From: Deinococcus radiopugnans ATCC 19172
Lineage (GTDB): Bacteria > Deinococcota > Deinococci > Deinococcales > Deinococcaceae
Assembly (NCBI RefSeq): GCF_006335125.1
Contig: NZ_VDMO01000005.1
Coordinates: 124,001-188,000 of the forward strand
Direction of reading: 5' to 3'
DNA length: 64,000 nt
A program made the translations under genes and the position numbers. Positions 36,115-44,474 of the stretch are shown piece after piece. The notes under the pieces were generated by a model. The model worked only from the letters and a program-made list of their open reading frames with translations, ran no database searches and was not told where the DNA came from. The first letter of the stretch is position 1. Each line of letters opens with the position of its first letter.

Positions 36115-36653
36115 TCCCACCGGCCGTGACCGCTATCCCGTCGCCCGGTTCAGGCTCCATATCTGGACCCAGAGCCAGCGCCGCCCCGAAGCGCCCGCGG
36201 TCATCCCGCGCGGCGCGTTCGCGCAGGGCGTCCTCGGCCATCAGGTTCCTCTCAGCTCGGCTGGAAGCTCACGAGGCGCGAAGGCTGTGACGTCGAAGCG
36301 CTCGCTGCTCCGAAAGTCCCAGACCCAGAAAGTCACGGTGTGGAGGCAGGCCAGATTGGCCAGGAGTTCGGGCGCCATGTCGTCTTTCGGGTCTCGCAAG
36401 CAGCCGGGGGCAGCAGCAGCAGAGATAGCGGGCCAGCGAGGCCACCGGCTGCAAGACAGACATCTGCCTCACGCACTACGACGACGCAGTGCCCCCAACG
36501 TGACCGCACCGCGCTGCACGGCACATCGGTGCCCTGCACGTCCTTCGCAGCCCGACGACGTCGAATGCAATGCGGTGTCAGAACTGGCTTTCTACCCGGA
36601 TCCACAAATGTGACAACGACGTGAGCAGTAAGGCAGTAGAGTCAGTTCAGATC
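36115..36653. other. Gap inside the BREX-like locus with possible gene remnants
   Basis: 535 bp between the ATPase and brxP. On the minus strand around 36245-36375 a stretch reads like protein (ELLANLACLHTVTFWVWDF...ELPAELRGT) and is followed by MAEDALRERAARDD, but neither has convincing limits. It may be a decayed leftward gene or an insertion scar; it must also hold the brxP promoter. Confidence 0.35.
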
Positions 36654-37445
36654 ATGACTTCATCACAGTCCCGCTCCCCGCGTCACATCCTTTCGCTTTC
36701 CGGCGGCAAGGACAGCACCGCGTTGGCCATTTTCATGCGCGACAGGATTCCAGAAATGGAGTATGTCTTTTGTGACACTGGTGAGGAGTTGCCAGAGACT
36801 TATGAATATCTCGACCGACTTGAGGCGTACCTGGGAAAGCCAATTGTGCGCCTCAACCCAGATAGGCCTTTTTCGCATTACTTGGATATCTACCGAGGGG
36901 TTTTGCCAGATAGTCGGACCCGATGGTGTACGAGAATGCTGAAGATCAAGCCTTTCGAGAAATATGTTGGTGATCAAGAGGCTATTAGTTATATAGCAAT
37001 CCGAGCTGATGAGCCCCACCGCAAAGGATACATTTCCACTAAGCCCAATCTGAAAGCAGTCTATCCATTCATTGACGAGGGATTGATCAAAAGGGATGTC
37101 TTCAAGCTTCTAGAGGAAAGCGGACTGGGTATCCCGGAATATTACCAATGGCGTTCCCGGTCGGGCTGCTACTTCTGCTTTTATCAGCAGCGCAGAGAAT
37201 GGGTAGGACTGCTAGAAAGGCACCCCGAACTTTACGAGAAGGCCAAGACCTTCGAGAAATTCGACACAGTGACAGGCCAGAGATTTACTTGGTCGGCAAC
37301 TGAAAGCTTGGAAGAGCTACAAGTCCCAGAGCGCGTGGAACAAATTAAAGAATCCCAGCTGCGCATTAAGGAAGCCTCAAGCAGCAATTTGATCGACTTG
37401 CTAGATGAAGAAGATGAAGCTTCCTGCCTGGTCTGTCACCTCTGA
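36654..37445 (+). CDS. brxP: PAPS reductase-like protein BrxP (DndC-related)
   Basis: 263 residues from the ATG at 36654 (a GTG at 36621 is possible). The PP-loop SLSGGKDSTAL near the N-terminus binds ATP as in PAPS reductases and DndC. Cysteines in TRWCTRM, SGCYFCFYQ and the C-terminal SCLVCHL could hold an Fe-S cluster. DndC uses this chemistry to activate the DNA backbone for sulfur insertion; BrxP is the signature gene of BREX type 4. Its DNA is visibly less GC-rich than the neighbours, a sign of separate origin. Confidence 0.88.
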   Translation: MTSSQSRSPRHILSLSGGKDSTALAIFMRDRIPEMEYVFCDTGEELPETYEYLDRLEAYLGKPIVRLNPDRPFSHYLDIYRGVLPDSRTRWCTRMLKIKPFEKYVGDQEAISYIAIRADEPHRKGYISTKPNLKAVYPFIDEGLIKRDVFKLLEESGLGIPEYYQWRSRSGCYFCFYQQRREWVGLLERHPELYEKAKTFEKFDTVTGQRFTWSATESLEELQVPERVEQIKESQLRIKEASSSNLIDLLDEEDEASCLVCHL

Positions 37446-37451
37446 GAAGGC

Positions 37452-38732
37452 ATGGATTTCCTTGTTGACAAGATAATCGAGGAGTCGAAAAGGGGGAGCT
37501 GGGGAGGCCGCAAGAAGCCACATAAGCTCATTCTATGGCTGGCTGTCCTTGAGCTCCTCGATCAAGGGCATATCAGCGGGAACAAAATTTATCTTGACGC
37601 CCAGTTGAAGAAGTCATTTCTAAGAATTTTTCAGGAGTTTGCTGTTGGCGATGATTTGCCACAGATAGGACCTCCATTTTTTCACCTTCGGTCTTCTAAT
37701 CTGTGGAACCACGTTATTAAACCAGGCCAAGAAGAGTATTACGCCTCGATTACCACCTCTGGAGGCGGAACCAAAAGACTGGAGCAGTCCGTTGAATATG
37801 CGCAGCTGGATGACGGAATATTTCAATTTCTTTCTAGCCCCAGCGGAAGGGAATCATTGCGAGGAGGTATTATGGATGTGCTGATCTCAGAGCAGAGGAC
37901 TGTGGCGGTGTCGTCTAGCACAAGAAGTGGGCTGATGTTCCATGAAAGCTTCCCACTGAACAGGCCGGCCATCGCAGCGGTCCTGCAGTCTATCGGGCGA
38001 GGCGAAAGCGAAGATGCCCTCTCCTCAGTGCTGCGCGACACTACCCATCTTGGCAACAATTATGTCAAGGCCATGCCTCGCTACGCCTCCTGCTGTGGGC
38101 TACGACAGCCTGGAAAAAATCAACTCACCCCACTTGGACAACATGTGTTGGCGCACGACGCTTCCTTATCTCTGCCCGCAACCCAGTGGTTGATGCATTA
38201 CCACCTCAGCGCCCCGCAGGGCCCAGGTCCACGCTTCTGGCATGACCTGACCCTGAAATTGCCTGAATTGGGTGTGACCTTCGGTGGGAATGAGTTGACC
38301 GAGGAAGTGGGCCGTAGTGTGCAAGCCGAGCAGGGACGAGACCTGGCCCCCCGCAGCTTGCGGACTTGCGCGACAATCTACGCAGGAACGTACACCAAGC
38401 CAGAGGGTCTAGGCGCGTTACATTTGCTGGAAGAGTCGGGAGAAAGCTATGGCTTGGGCGACCCTGAGTCGGTGCCCCCAGGCGTGCTTGCCTATGCCCT
38501 AGCCCTCTACTGGGAAGGGCAGTTCGGATCGGTGCAGACCCGCAACCTGAGCGACCTGTCCGAACCGGGCGGCTTTGGCAGCCTGTTCTTCCTGAGCCAG
38601 TTTGCCCTGAACCGTGCGCTGCGGGGCCTGGCCACAGAAGGCGTTCTTGAGCTGTGGTTGCAGGCCCCACCCCACCAGGTGACCCGGCCCCCTGCGCCAG
38701 CGGCGCTGCTGGACGGCATTTATGCCCTCTGA
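37452..38732 (+). CDS. Putative DNA sulfur-binding domain fused to DUF4007
   Basis: 426 residues, six bases after brxP. Residues ~15-150 (KKPHKLILWLAVLELLDQG... PFFHLRSSNLWNHVI) follow the pattern of the domain found in front of HNH nucleases, including the sulfur-binding domain of ScoMcrA that reads phosphorothioate DNA. The C-terminal ~250 residues resemble DUF4007 (LTPLGQHVLAHDASLSLPATQWLMHYHL... FWHDL). No HNH motif is present. This could be the self/non-self reader of the system; the domain assignment rests on pattern recognition only. Confidence 0.65.
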   Translation: MDFLVDKIIEESKRGSWGGRKKPHKLILWLAVLELLDQGHISGNKIYLDAQLKKSFLRIFQEFAVGDDLPQIGPPFFHLRSSNLWNHVIKPGQEEYYASITTSGGGTKRLEQSVEYAQLDDGIFQFLSSPSGRESLRGGIMDVLISEQRTVAVSSSTRSGLMFHESFPLNRPAIAAVLQSIGRGESEDALSSVLRDTTHLGNNYVKAMPRYASCCGLRQPGKNQLTPLGQHVLAHDASLSLPATQWLMHYHLSAPQGPGPRFWHDLTLKLPELGVTFGGNELTEEVGRSVQAEQGRDLAPRSLRTCATIYAGTYTKPEGLGALHLLEESGESYGLGDPESVPPGVLAYALALYWEGQFGSVQTRNLSDLSEPGGFGSLFFLSQFALNRALRGLATEGVLELWLQAPPHQVTRPPAPAALLDGIYAL

Positions 38733-39213
38733 ATCTGCAGCTGGTACAGGCACCGCAGAAGCCTCGGCGCTGGTGCGCCGCCTGACGGGTGGGGGCCTGT
38801 ACGTCAAGACCGGTCTGCTGCTGTTGCCCGACGCATGGCTAGGCCGCGAAAAGGAGGTGGCTGCCCGGTTGAATCTGGGGCACCTCGATTTCCAGAGCTG
38901 GCGCGTGGCGCGGCTCAGGCCCGATGAACGGTTGCTACGGTATTCCGCCGATCGACTGATTGCCGAGCTGGACGCAGTCTGCGCCGAGCGGCACGAAGCG
39001 CAGCACCTGCTGCTGTCCAATGTGGACCTGCCAATCGCGGCCCTCAGCGGCGAGGAGCGACAGCAATTTTGGACGTTCTTGCACAGCACATTCATCAAGC
39101 GGCCCCGCGCCCTGCTCGCCGCGTTCCCGCAGGCCGCCGAGGAGCTGCTGCCGTGGGACGCCGATCTGGCCCAGTGGAAAGACCAGGGGCGACTCTGCAC
39201 CTGGAATCTCTAA
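38722..39213 (+). CDS. BrxF-like small protein with degenerate P-loop fold
   Basis: 163 residues, overlapping the previous gene by 11 bases. The pattern LNLGHLDFQSWRVARL..., then HLLLSNVDLPIAALSGEERQQFWTFLHSTFIKRPRALLAAFP, mirrors BrxF of BREX type 3 (a small ATPase-like protein) with a Walker B-like strand, but I see no GKT/S P-loop. Located directly before brxC, as BrxF/BrxB-type small proteins are. Its function is probably to assist BrxC. Confidence 0.5.
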   Translation: MPSESAAGTGTAEASALVRRLTGGGLYVKTGLLLLPDAWLGREKEVAARLNLGHLDFQSWRVARLRPDERLLRYSADRLIAELDAVCAERHEAQHLLLSNVDLPIAALSGEERQQFWTFLHSTFIKRPRALLAAFPQAAEELLPWDADLAQWKDQGRLCTWNL

Positions 39214-39224
39214 GGAGAGAAAAT

Positions 39225-42200
39225 ATGAGTGGCCCCGCCCTGATCCGCGACATCAGCGTTCCCGACACCGACACTGAGTTCCGCAGCGACGTTCAGTTGT
39301 CGACCTACTTTGAGAACCGTGACCTGAACCGTGACCTGACCCGGCGGTTCATGTTCACCCGTGGCAGTGGGGGGCGCGAGGAGCGGAGAGGAACAGCGGA
39401 GCTACTTGACCTGTTGCGCCAGACGGCCACATCGCCGGCGCTCGACAATCGCTTCGTGTTTATGGCGACCTACGGACACGGCAAGAGCCACTTCGGTCTG
39501 GCTGCCGCCAATTACTTTGGGCAGCCCCAGGGTTCGCCAGAGCTGGAGACGGTGCTGGGCAAGCTCGATCATGTTCTCCCGGCAGACCGGGCAGCGATGT
39601 TCCGACAGTACCGCAGCCACACCGCTCCTTTTCTGGTGCTGATCCTGCGGGGCGACAAGCCGGGCAGCCTGCGTGACGGCTTTTTCCGCGCGCTCGACGA
39701 GGCCTTGACCCACCATGAGGCGACTCGTGACATCAAGCCCCCCTTCTGGTTTGAGGCGGCCGAACAGGCTCTGGCACGAATCGCAGGGAATCCCAGCTAT
39801 GCCAAGCAGGCCGAGCAGTTCCTGGCGGGGCGTGATCTCGATTTGTTCAGTCTGCGGGACATGGTGCGTCAGCGCGAGTCGGCAGCGTACACCCTGTCTG
39901 TGGATGCCTTCCGTGCGGTGTACGGTGTTGCCCCCGATCTTGGCGCCGAGACGTCCCTGAAAGACGCCGTGAGCTGGATTACGGGGACGCTCTGCGGACC
40001 GGACAAGCCCTTCGGCGGACTGCTGATTCTCTTCGATGAGTTCAGCATGTTCGTTCGTGATTATCTGACGAATAACCCGGTGGGCGCTCCCTTTCAGGAT
40101 CTGATGAACGGCGTGTCCAACGCCCGCGGCAGGGCGCTATTCGTGGGCCTATCACAGCACGACCCCAATGTTATTGCCGAGAGGGTCGGCGGCCCCGAAG
40201 GTTCCGACCTGATCAAGGAACTCAACCGCATTCCACAGCCCAACCGCCAGCGCATGCAGACCATGCTGGAAGATGTGCTGGGCGCCTACTTCCGGACCGA
40301 CGAGGCGGCCTGGGGACAGTTCATGGCGCAGCGCGGCATCGGCACCCGCGTGGCCGACGCCAGCGAACTGGCCTACACCCTGTACAAGAGACGTTATGGC
40401 CCCGGCCAGATGGGCTGGACCTTCGATGTCTTTCAGGAAAAGGTGGCCAAGCAGTGCTTCCCACTGCATCCGCTGACCACGGCGCTGCTGTCCAGCGTCG
40501 ACCTGGAGCGGTCGACCAGCGTCCGCTCGGTGTTGAACTTTGTGCTCGACGAGGACGGCGGTGTTCGCACGCACTTCGACGAGTCCGCCCAGCTCGACGG
40601 CGGCCGCCCCAACTGGGTGCTTCCAATCTCGCTGGTCGACTACTTCGGCGAGATGCTGGACGAGGACAAATTCAAGAACTTCAAGAACGTCTTCAAGCCC
40701 GACCTGACTGAAGAGCAGAAGGCCGTTCTTAAAGCGATGGTACTGATCGACATTGCCGCCCTCGCCACGCGCGAGGTGGGCTATGACGTCACCGTGGCCG
40801 AACTCGCGGGTCTGAGCGAGGCCACGGCAACCCAGACGCTCAAGGCCCTGGAAGCCGAGCACTACATTCGCCGCGACGGCGCGAACAAGACGTACTCCTT
40901 CTGGGTAGGCTCCAACGGCGCATTGGAACTCGACCGCCAGTTGCGGGAGACCACCGCGCTGCGCGAGCAAAAAGGGACGCTGCACACTTTGTTCTCCACC
41001 TATACGGCAAATGGCAATGCCGTGAATGCCCTAGGGCTCACCACCTGTCATGAGGTATCGGTGGAGTGGGGCAATCCTAGCGACTGGGCTGCACAGGAAG
41101 TGCTGCTGCCCTTCTCGGCCCTCAAGCCCACGGTGTTGGACGCGCTGAGGGCGCAATACGCCGTGCCGCTGGACAAGGGGCCAAAAGCGCGCGGTGTGGT
41201 GGTGATGGTGGTTCCCATGACGCAGGCGGAAGCGGACGCCACCCCCGCCAAAGTCCGCGAACTGTTCAGCATCTCGACCAGGTACGAGACTGCCCCCATG
41301 TTGTTCGTCTGTCCGCGCGAACCGCACGCCGAGCTGACGGGCACCCTGCACAAACTTGCGGTGCTGAATGACCCCGTCTTCAAGTCGGCCAATGAGCTCA
41401 AAGTGGGGGGCGTGGTCTACGAGGAGATGATCGGACGGCTCCGTGACCAGGCGATCGTGGTGCTTGAGCGCATCCGCAAAAGCGGTGATCTGACTGCGCC
41501 CCCGACGATCAGCGGCGGGCTGGCCGCCAAGAACATCACGTCGGTGACTGCCAACCGTCTGGGGATAGCACTGGGCGTGGTGTACGCAGCGGCCTACAGC
41601 AAGCATCCGGACCGCTTCTTCACCCAGTACAAGCTGAGCGGAACCAATCTGAACAAGGCTGTCGTCGACCTGATTCACGAACTGATCGACAACAGTCTCG
41701 ACACGGTGCAGTGGTCTGCTGGCGCGGCCATCCAGAAGGATCTCGTGCGCCTGCTTCAAGAGAGCTGGGGCGTCATCAATTTGCGCAAGCAGCTGGTGGA
41801 GCCGCAGCACAGCCGCATCAAGGAAGCCTGGACGCGGCTTGACATGACCTTCTCACCCCGGGCGGGCAAGGTGCCACCCGGCGAGGTGCTGACCGAATTG
41901 CTGCAACCGGCTTACGGTTACGACCAGAACACCCTGGCGCTCCTGTTTGCCGCCTGGATCGGCAAGAACCGCACAGCCATCAAGCTCGGCGGAGTGGGCA
42001 GTCTTAGCCGCCCCGTAGACGACGACGGCAAGAAAAAAGCAGTGTTCAAAAAAGCTGCCGACTTCCTCAATGCCATGGCCGCCACGGAAATATCGCGCAA
42101 GGACATGGGACAGGAGCTGGCCAAGGTCAAAGCGGTGCTGGACGCCCTGGAAGTCGGGCCACTCAGTCAGATCGACGCCAAGAAAGGCGTCCTGGCCCTC

Positions 42201-44474
42201 GCGGAGTTTGAGACCAACAATTCCCGTTACGACAGCGAGTATCTGGAGACCTTGAAGCGCGCCGCCAACAAGTTGAAGCAGGGGCTGGAGAACCTCGACG
42301 CCTACGACCGGGCCGTCGCGGACTTCGAGGCCAAGCTCAGCCGGGCAAGCAGTGTCGAGGCGGCGGTTCCCCTGATGAATGTCCTGACCAAGCTGCCCCC
42401 CCTGACGGTGGTCGCTTCTGAGAAGGCGGGCGTTGACACCCTGCGGCAGGAACTGACCCGGCGCATCCTGCAGGTCACGGACCAACAGGCCACAGACTTT
42501 TCCAAGCTGCCCGATCTGGGGAAATTTGCCCTGCGCGAGCAGCAGCTCAAGAACATATTGAGCGCCCTGCGCCCGCTGAACCTGACCGAAGCGAACGAAC
42601 GCGTCCAGCAGGCTCTGCAAGACCTGAAGGCTGCCAGGGAACGTCTGGAAGGCGATCAGGCTGCGGAACAGGAAGTCAGTATTATCCGGAGCATTTCCAC
42701 CCAGGGGAATTTGGCGACCCTGCGCGAAAGCCTGAAAAGTCTGCAGAAGATTGATCCAAAGTCGGACCAGGCCGCGATCATGGCTGACCAGAAATACACC
42801 GAAATCAAGGCGGCCATTGCCGGGCTGGAAAGCCGCCTGATTGGGCTTCCCGATCAGCTGGACGGCGTCACCGATGAGAACGCGGCCATAAAGCTCCGTG
42901 AGCAGTTGCTGCAAGAAAATTACCAGTACCGCGACACACCGGAAGCCGAGCAGATGGCCGCCATCACCACCCGTGCTGGTCAGCTGGTGGCGTACTTCGA
43001 GGCCGTCTCGGGCTGGCGCACTCCAGCAACGCCCCAGGAAGCCGACGAGACCCGCGGACGCCTCGCTGCGCTGGCCGAACAGTTCGCCGCTGTCCTGTCG
43101 CCTGCGCAGCAGGCGCTGGTGGCGCAGGCCGTCTCAGCGCTGGATGCCCAGGTCGCTCAGTGCGGGGCACAGGCGCTGACCTGGCTGGAGGAGCGGCGGG
43201 CGAAGCTGGAAAGTGGCGCGGCACCCGCAGCGCTGGCCCGCGACCTGGAGGCGCCGCCGGCTTTCCTGCCGGAAGCGAGTCGCCCGGACCTGGACGCCCT
43301 CAGGGACGCCCTGCGCTCCCAGGCCGGCGCGGCCGCACAGGAAAAAGCAGCCCTGGAACGGATCCGGGCCGTACCCGAGACGGGAACGGTCGTAAAGCTG
43401 CGCGAGCGGCTCGCCGAGCTAAAAGGCTGGCCCACCCTCACACCACCGGCCGCTGAAGCTGCTACAGCCAAGCAGGAACGCCTGCAGGCCGAACTTGCAC
43501 GCTTGGAGACGCTGCCCGCCGGATGGAGCGCGCAGGCTGAAGACCTGCTCACGGCTCAGGCCGCCAGCAAGCTGCATGCGGACATCATCCGTCAGGAGAC
43601 CCGTTTCCAGGGCAGCGAATGGGACGAGCCGGTCCAGACGCTGGCGGCACGCGCCAAGCAACTGGAGGACGTGCTGCGTGAGGCCGAGGCCCTGCGCGGA
43701 CGCCGCGACACACGCCTGCATGACCTGAGCGAACGGCGGCAACTTTTCGAGGCCCTCCTCTCCCACGCGGCCCTGGGAGAGCGGCAGCGCGCCCGCATCG
43801 AACAGGACCTGCAGCAACTTCAGCGACAGACCGACGAGCAGCTCGGGCGACTGGCCTCCGAAATCCAGCAGCAGGCAGAAGCGCTGGGCGCAGCAACGTC
43901 TGTTCGGGCCATTCAAGCCGTGGATCTGGGGCGCTTCCCGCGGGCGTGGCTGCCCGCTGAGCTGCAGACTCAGTTGCAGGGCCTGGCAGCCCAGCGACAG
44001 GCGATGGAACCGGTGCTCCGGGAGCTGGAGACCCTGGGCGCAACCCCCCTGCGTGACCTTGGGCAGGCGCACAGCGTCTTGCAGCAACTGGGCGAGTTGA
44101 CCGCGCATCCCGCGCTGTCTGCTGGGCAGCAGGCCCACGCCGAGAGGCTGAGGCAACAGCTCCTGGAGGCGCTCAAGGTCAAGCGCCAGGAGGCCGAAAG
44201 CTGGCTGGGACAGCAGCGTGAAAGTTTCAGCGCGCTGCGCCCCGAAGACGGCGCCGGTCTCGCCCGGGTGCAACAGGCGCTGCACACGCCACCCGTATTC
44301 CTGGACGGTCAGGCGGTTCAGAAGTTGCAAGCCCTGCAGGCCGACGTGGCGCGCCGCCTGGAAGAGAACGAGGTGTTGCAGATTGAGGCCCTGTTCAGCC
44401 GCATCACCTCGCCGGAACGTCGCCAGGCCTGTCTGGAGCGCCTGCAGCAAATGAGCGGACTGACCCTCGCATGA
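39225..44474 (+). CDS. brxC: BrxC/PglY-type ATPase
   Basis: 1749 residues. AAGGAGA precedes the ATG at 39225; a longer frame from 39069 is a shadow overlapping the previous gene. The N-terminal ATPase has Walker A TYGHGKSH (82-89) and Walker B LLILFDEFSMF (~265), the BrxC/PglY/PglW-type spelling. After ~620 residues comes a winged-helix segment. The C-terminal ~900 residues are long Ala/Glu/Leu/Gln-rich helices likely to form coiled coils. BrxC is essential in BREX systems. Its length is 1.4-fold that of typical type 1 BrxC because of the coiled-coil tail. Confidence 0.9.
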   Translation: MSGPALIRDISVPDTDTEFRSDVQLSTYFENRDLNRDLTRRFMFTRGSGGREERRGTAELLDLLRQTATSPALDNRFVFMATYGHGKSHFGLAAANYFGQPQGSPELETVLGKLDHVLPADRAAMFRQYRSHTAPFLVLILRGDKPGSLRDGFFRALDEALTHHEATRDIKPPFWFEAAEQALARIAGNPSYAKQAEQFLAGRDLDLFSLRDMVRQRESAAYTLSVDAFRAVYGVAPDLGAETSLKDAVSWITGTLCGPDKPFGGLLILFDEFSMFVRDYLTNNPVGAPFQDLMNGVSNARGRALFVGLSQHDPNVIAERVGGPEGSDLIKELNRIPQPNRQRMQTMLEDVLGAYFRTDEAAWGQFMAQRGIGTRVADASELAYTLYKRRYGPGQMGWTFDVFQEKVAKQCFPLHPLTTALLSSVDLERSTSVRSVLNFVLDEDGGVRTHFDESAQLDGGRPNWVLPISLVDYFGEMLDEDKFKNFKNVFKPDLTEEQKAVLKAMVLIDIAALATREVGYDVTVAELAGLSEATATQTLKALEAEHYIRRDGANKTYSFWVGSNGALELDRQLRETTALREQKGTLHTLFSTYTANGNAVNALGLTTCHEVSVEWGNPSDWAAQEVLLPFSALKPTVLDALRAQYAVPLDKGPKARGVVVMVVPMTQAEADATPAKVRELFSISTRYETAPMLFVCPREPHAELTGTLHKLAVLNDPVFKSANELKVGGVVYEEMIGRLRDQAIVVLERIRKSGDLTAPPTISGGLAAKNITSVTANRLGIALGVVYAAAYSKHPDRFFTQYKLSGTNLNKAVVDLIHELIDNSLDTVQWSAGAAIQKDLVRLLQESWGVINLRKQLVEPQHSRIKEAWTRLDMTFSPRAGKVPPGEVLTELLQPAYGYDQNTLALLFAAWIGKNRTAIKLGGVGSLSRPVDDDGKKKAVFKKAADFLNAMAATEISRKDMGQELAKVKAVLDALEVGPLSQIDAKKGVLALAEFETNNSRYDSEYLETLKRAANKLKQGLENLDAYDRAVADFEAKLSRASSVEAAVPLMNVLTKLPPLTVVASEKAGVDTLRQELTRRILQVTDQQATDFSKLPDLGKFALREQQLKNILSALRPLNLTEANERVQQALQDLKAARERLEGDQAAEQEVSIIRSISTQGNLATLRESLKSLQKIDPKSDQAAIMADQKYTEIKAAIAGLESRLIGLPDQLDGVTDENAAIKLREQLLQENYQYRDTPEAEQMAAITTRAGQLVAYFEAVSGWRTPATPQEADETRGRLAALAEQFAAVLSPAQQALVAQAVSALDAQVAQCGAQALTWLEERRAKLESGAAPAALARDLEAPPAFLPEASRPDLDALRDALRSQAGAAAQEKAALERIRAVPETGTVVKLRERLAELKGWPTLTPPAAEAATAKQERLQAELARLETLPAGWSAQAEDLLTAQAASKLHADIIRQETRFQGSEWDEPVQTLAARAKQLEDVLREAEALRGRRDTRLHDLSERRQLFEALLSHAALGERQRARIEQDLQQLQRQTDEQLGRLASEIQQQAEALGAATSVRAIQAVDLGRFPRAWLPAELQTQLQGLAAQRQAMEPVLRELETLGATPLRDLGQAHSVLQQLGELTAHPALSAGQQAHAERLRQQLLEALKVKRQEAESWLGQQRESFSALRPEDGAGLARVQQALHTPPVFLDGQAVQKLQALQADVARRLEENEVLQIEALFSRITSPERRQACLERLQQMSGLTLA

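Noticed and set aside
42600..44470. The helical tail of brxC as a separate SMC-like gene.
   Set aside because: The frame is continuous with the ATPase and no internal ribosome-binding site stands out; it is best read as a coiled-coil tail.
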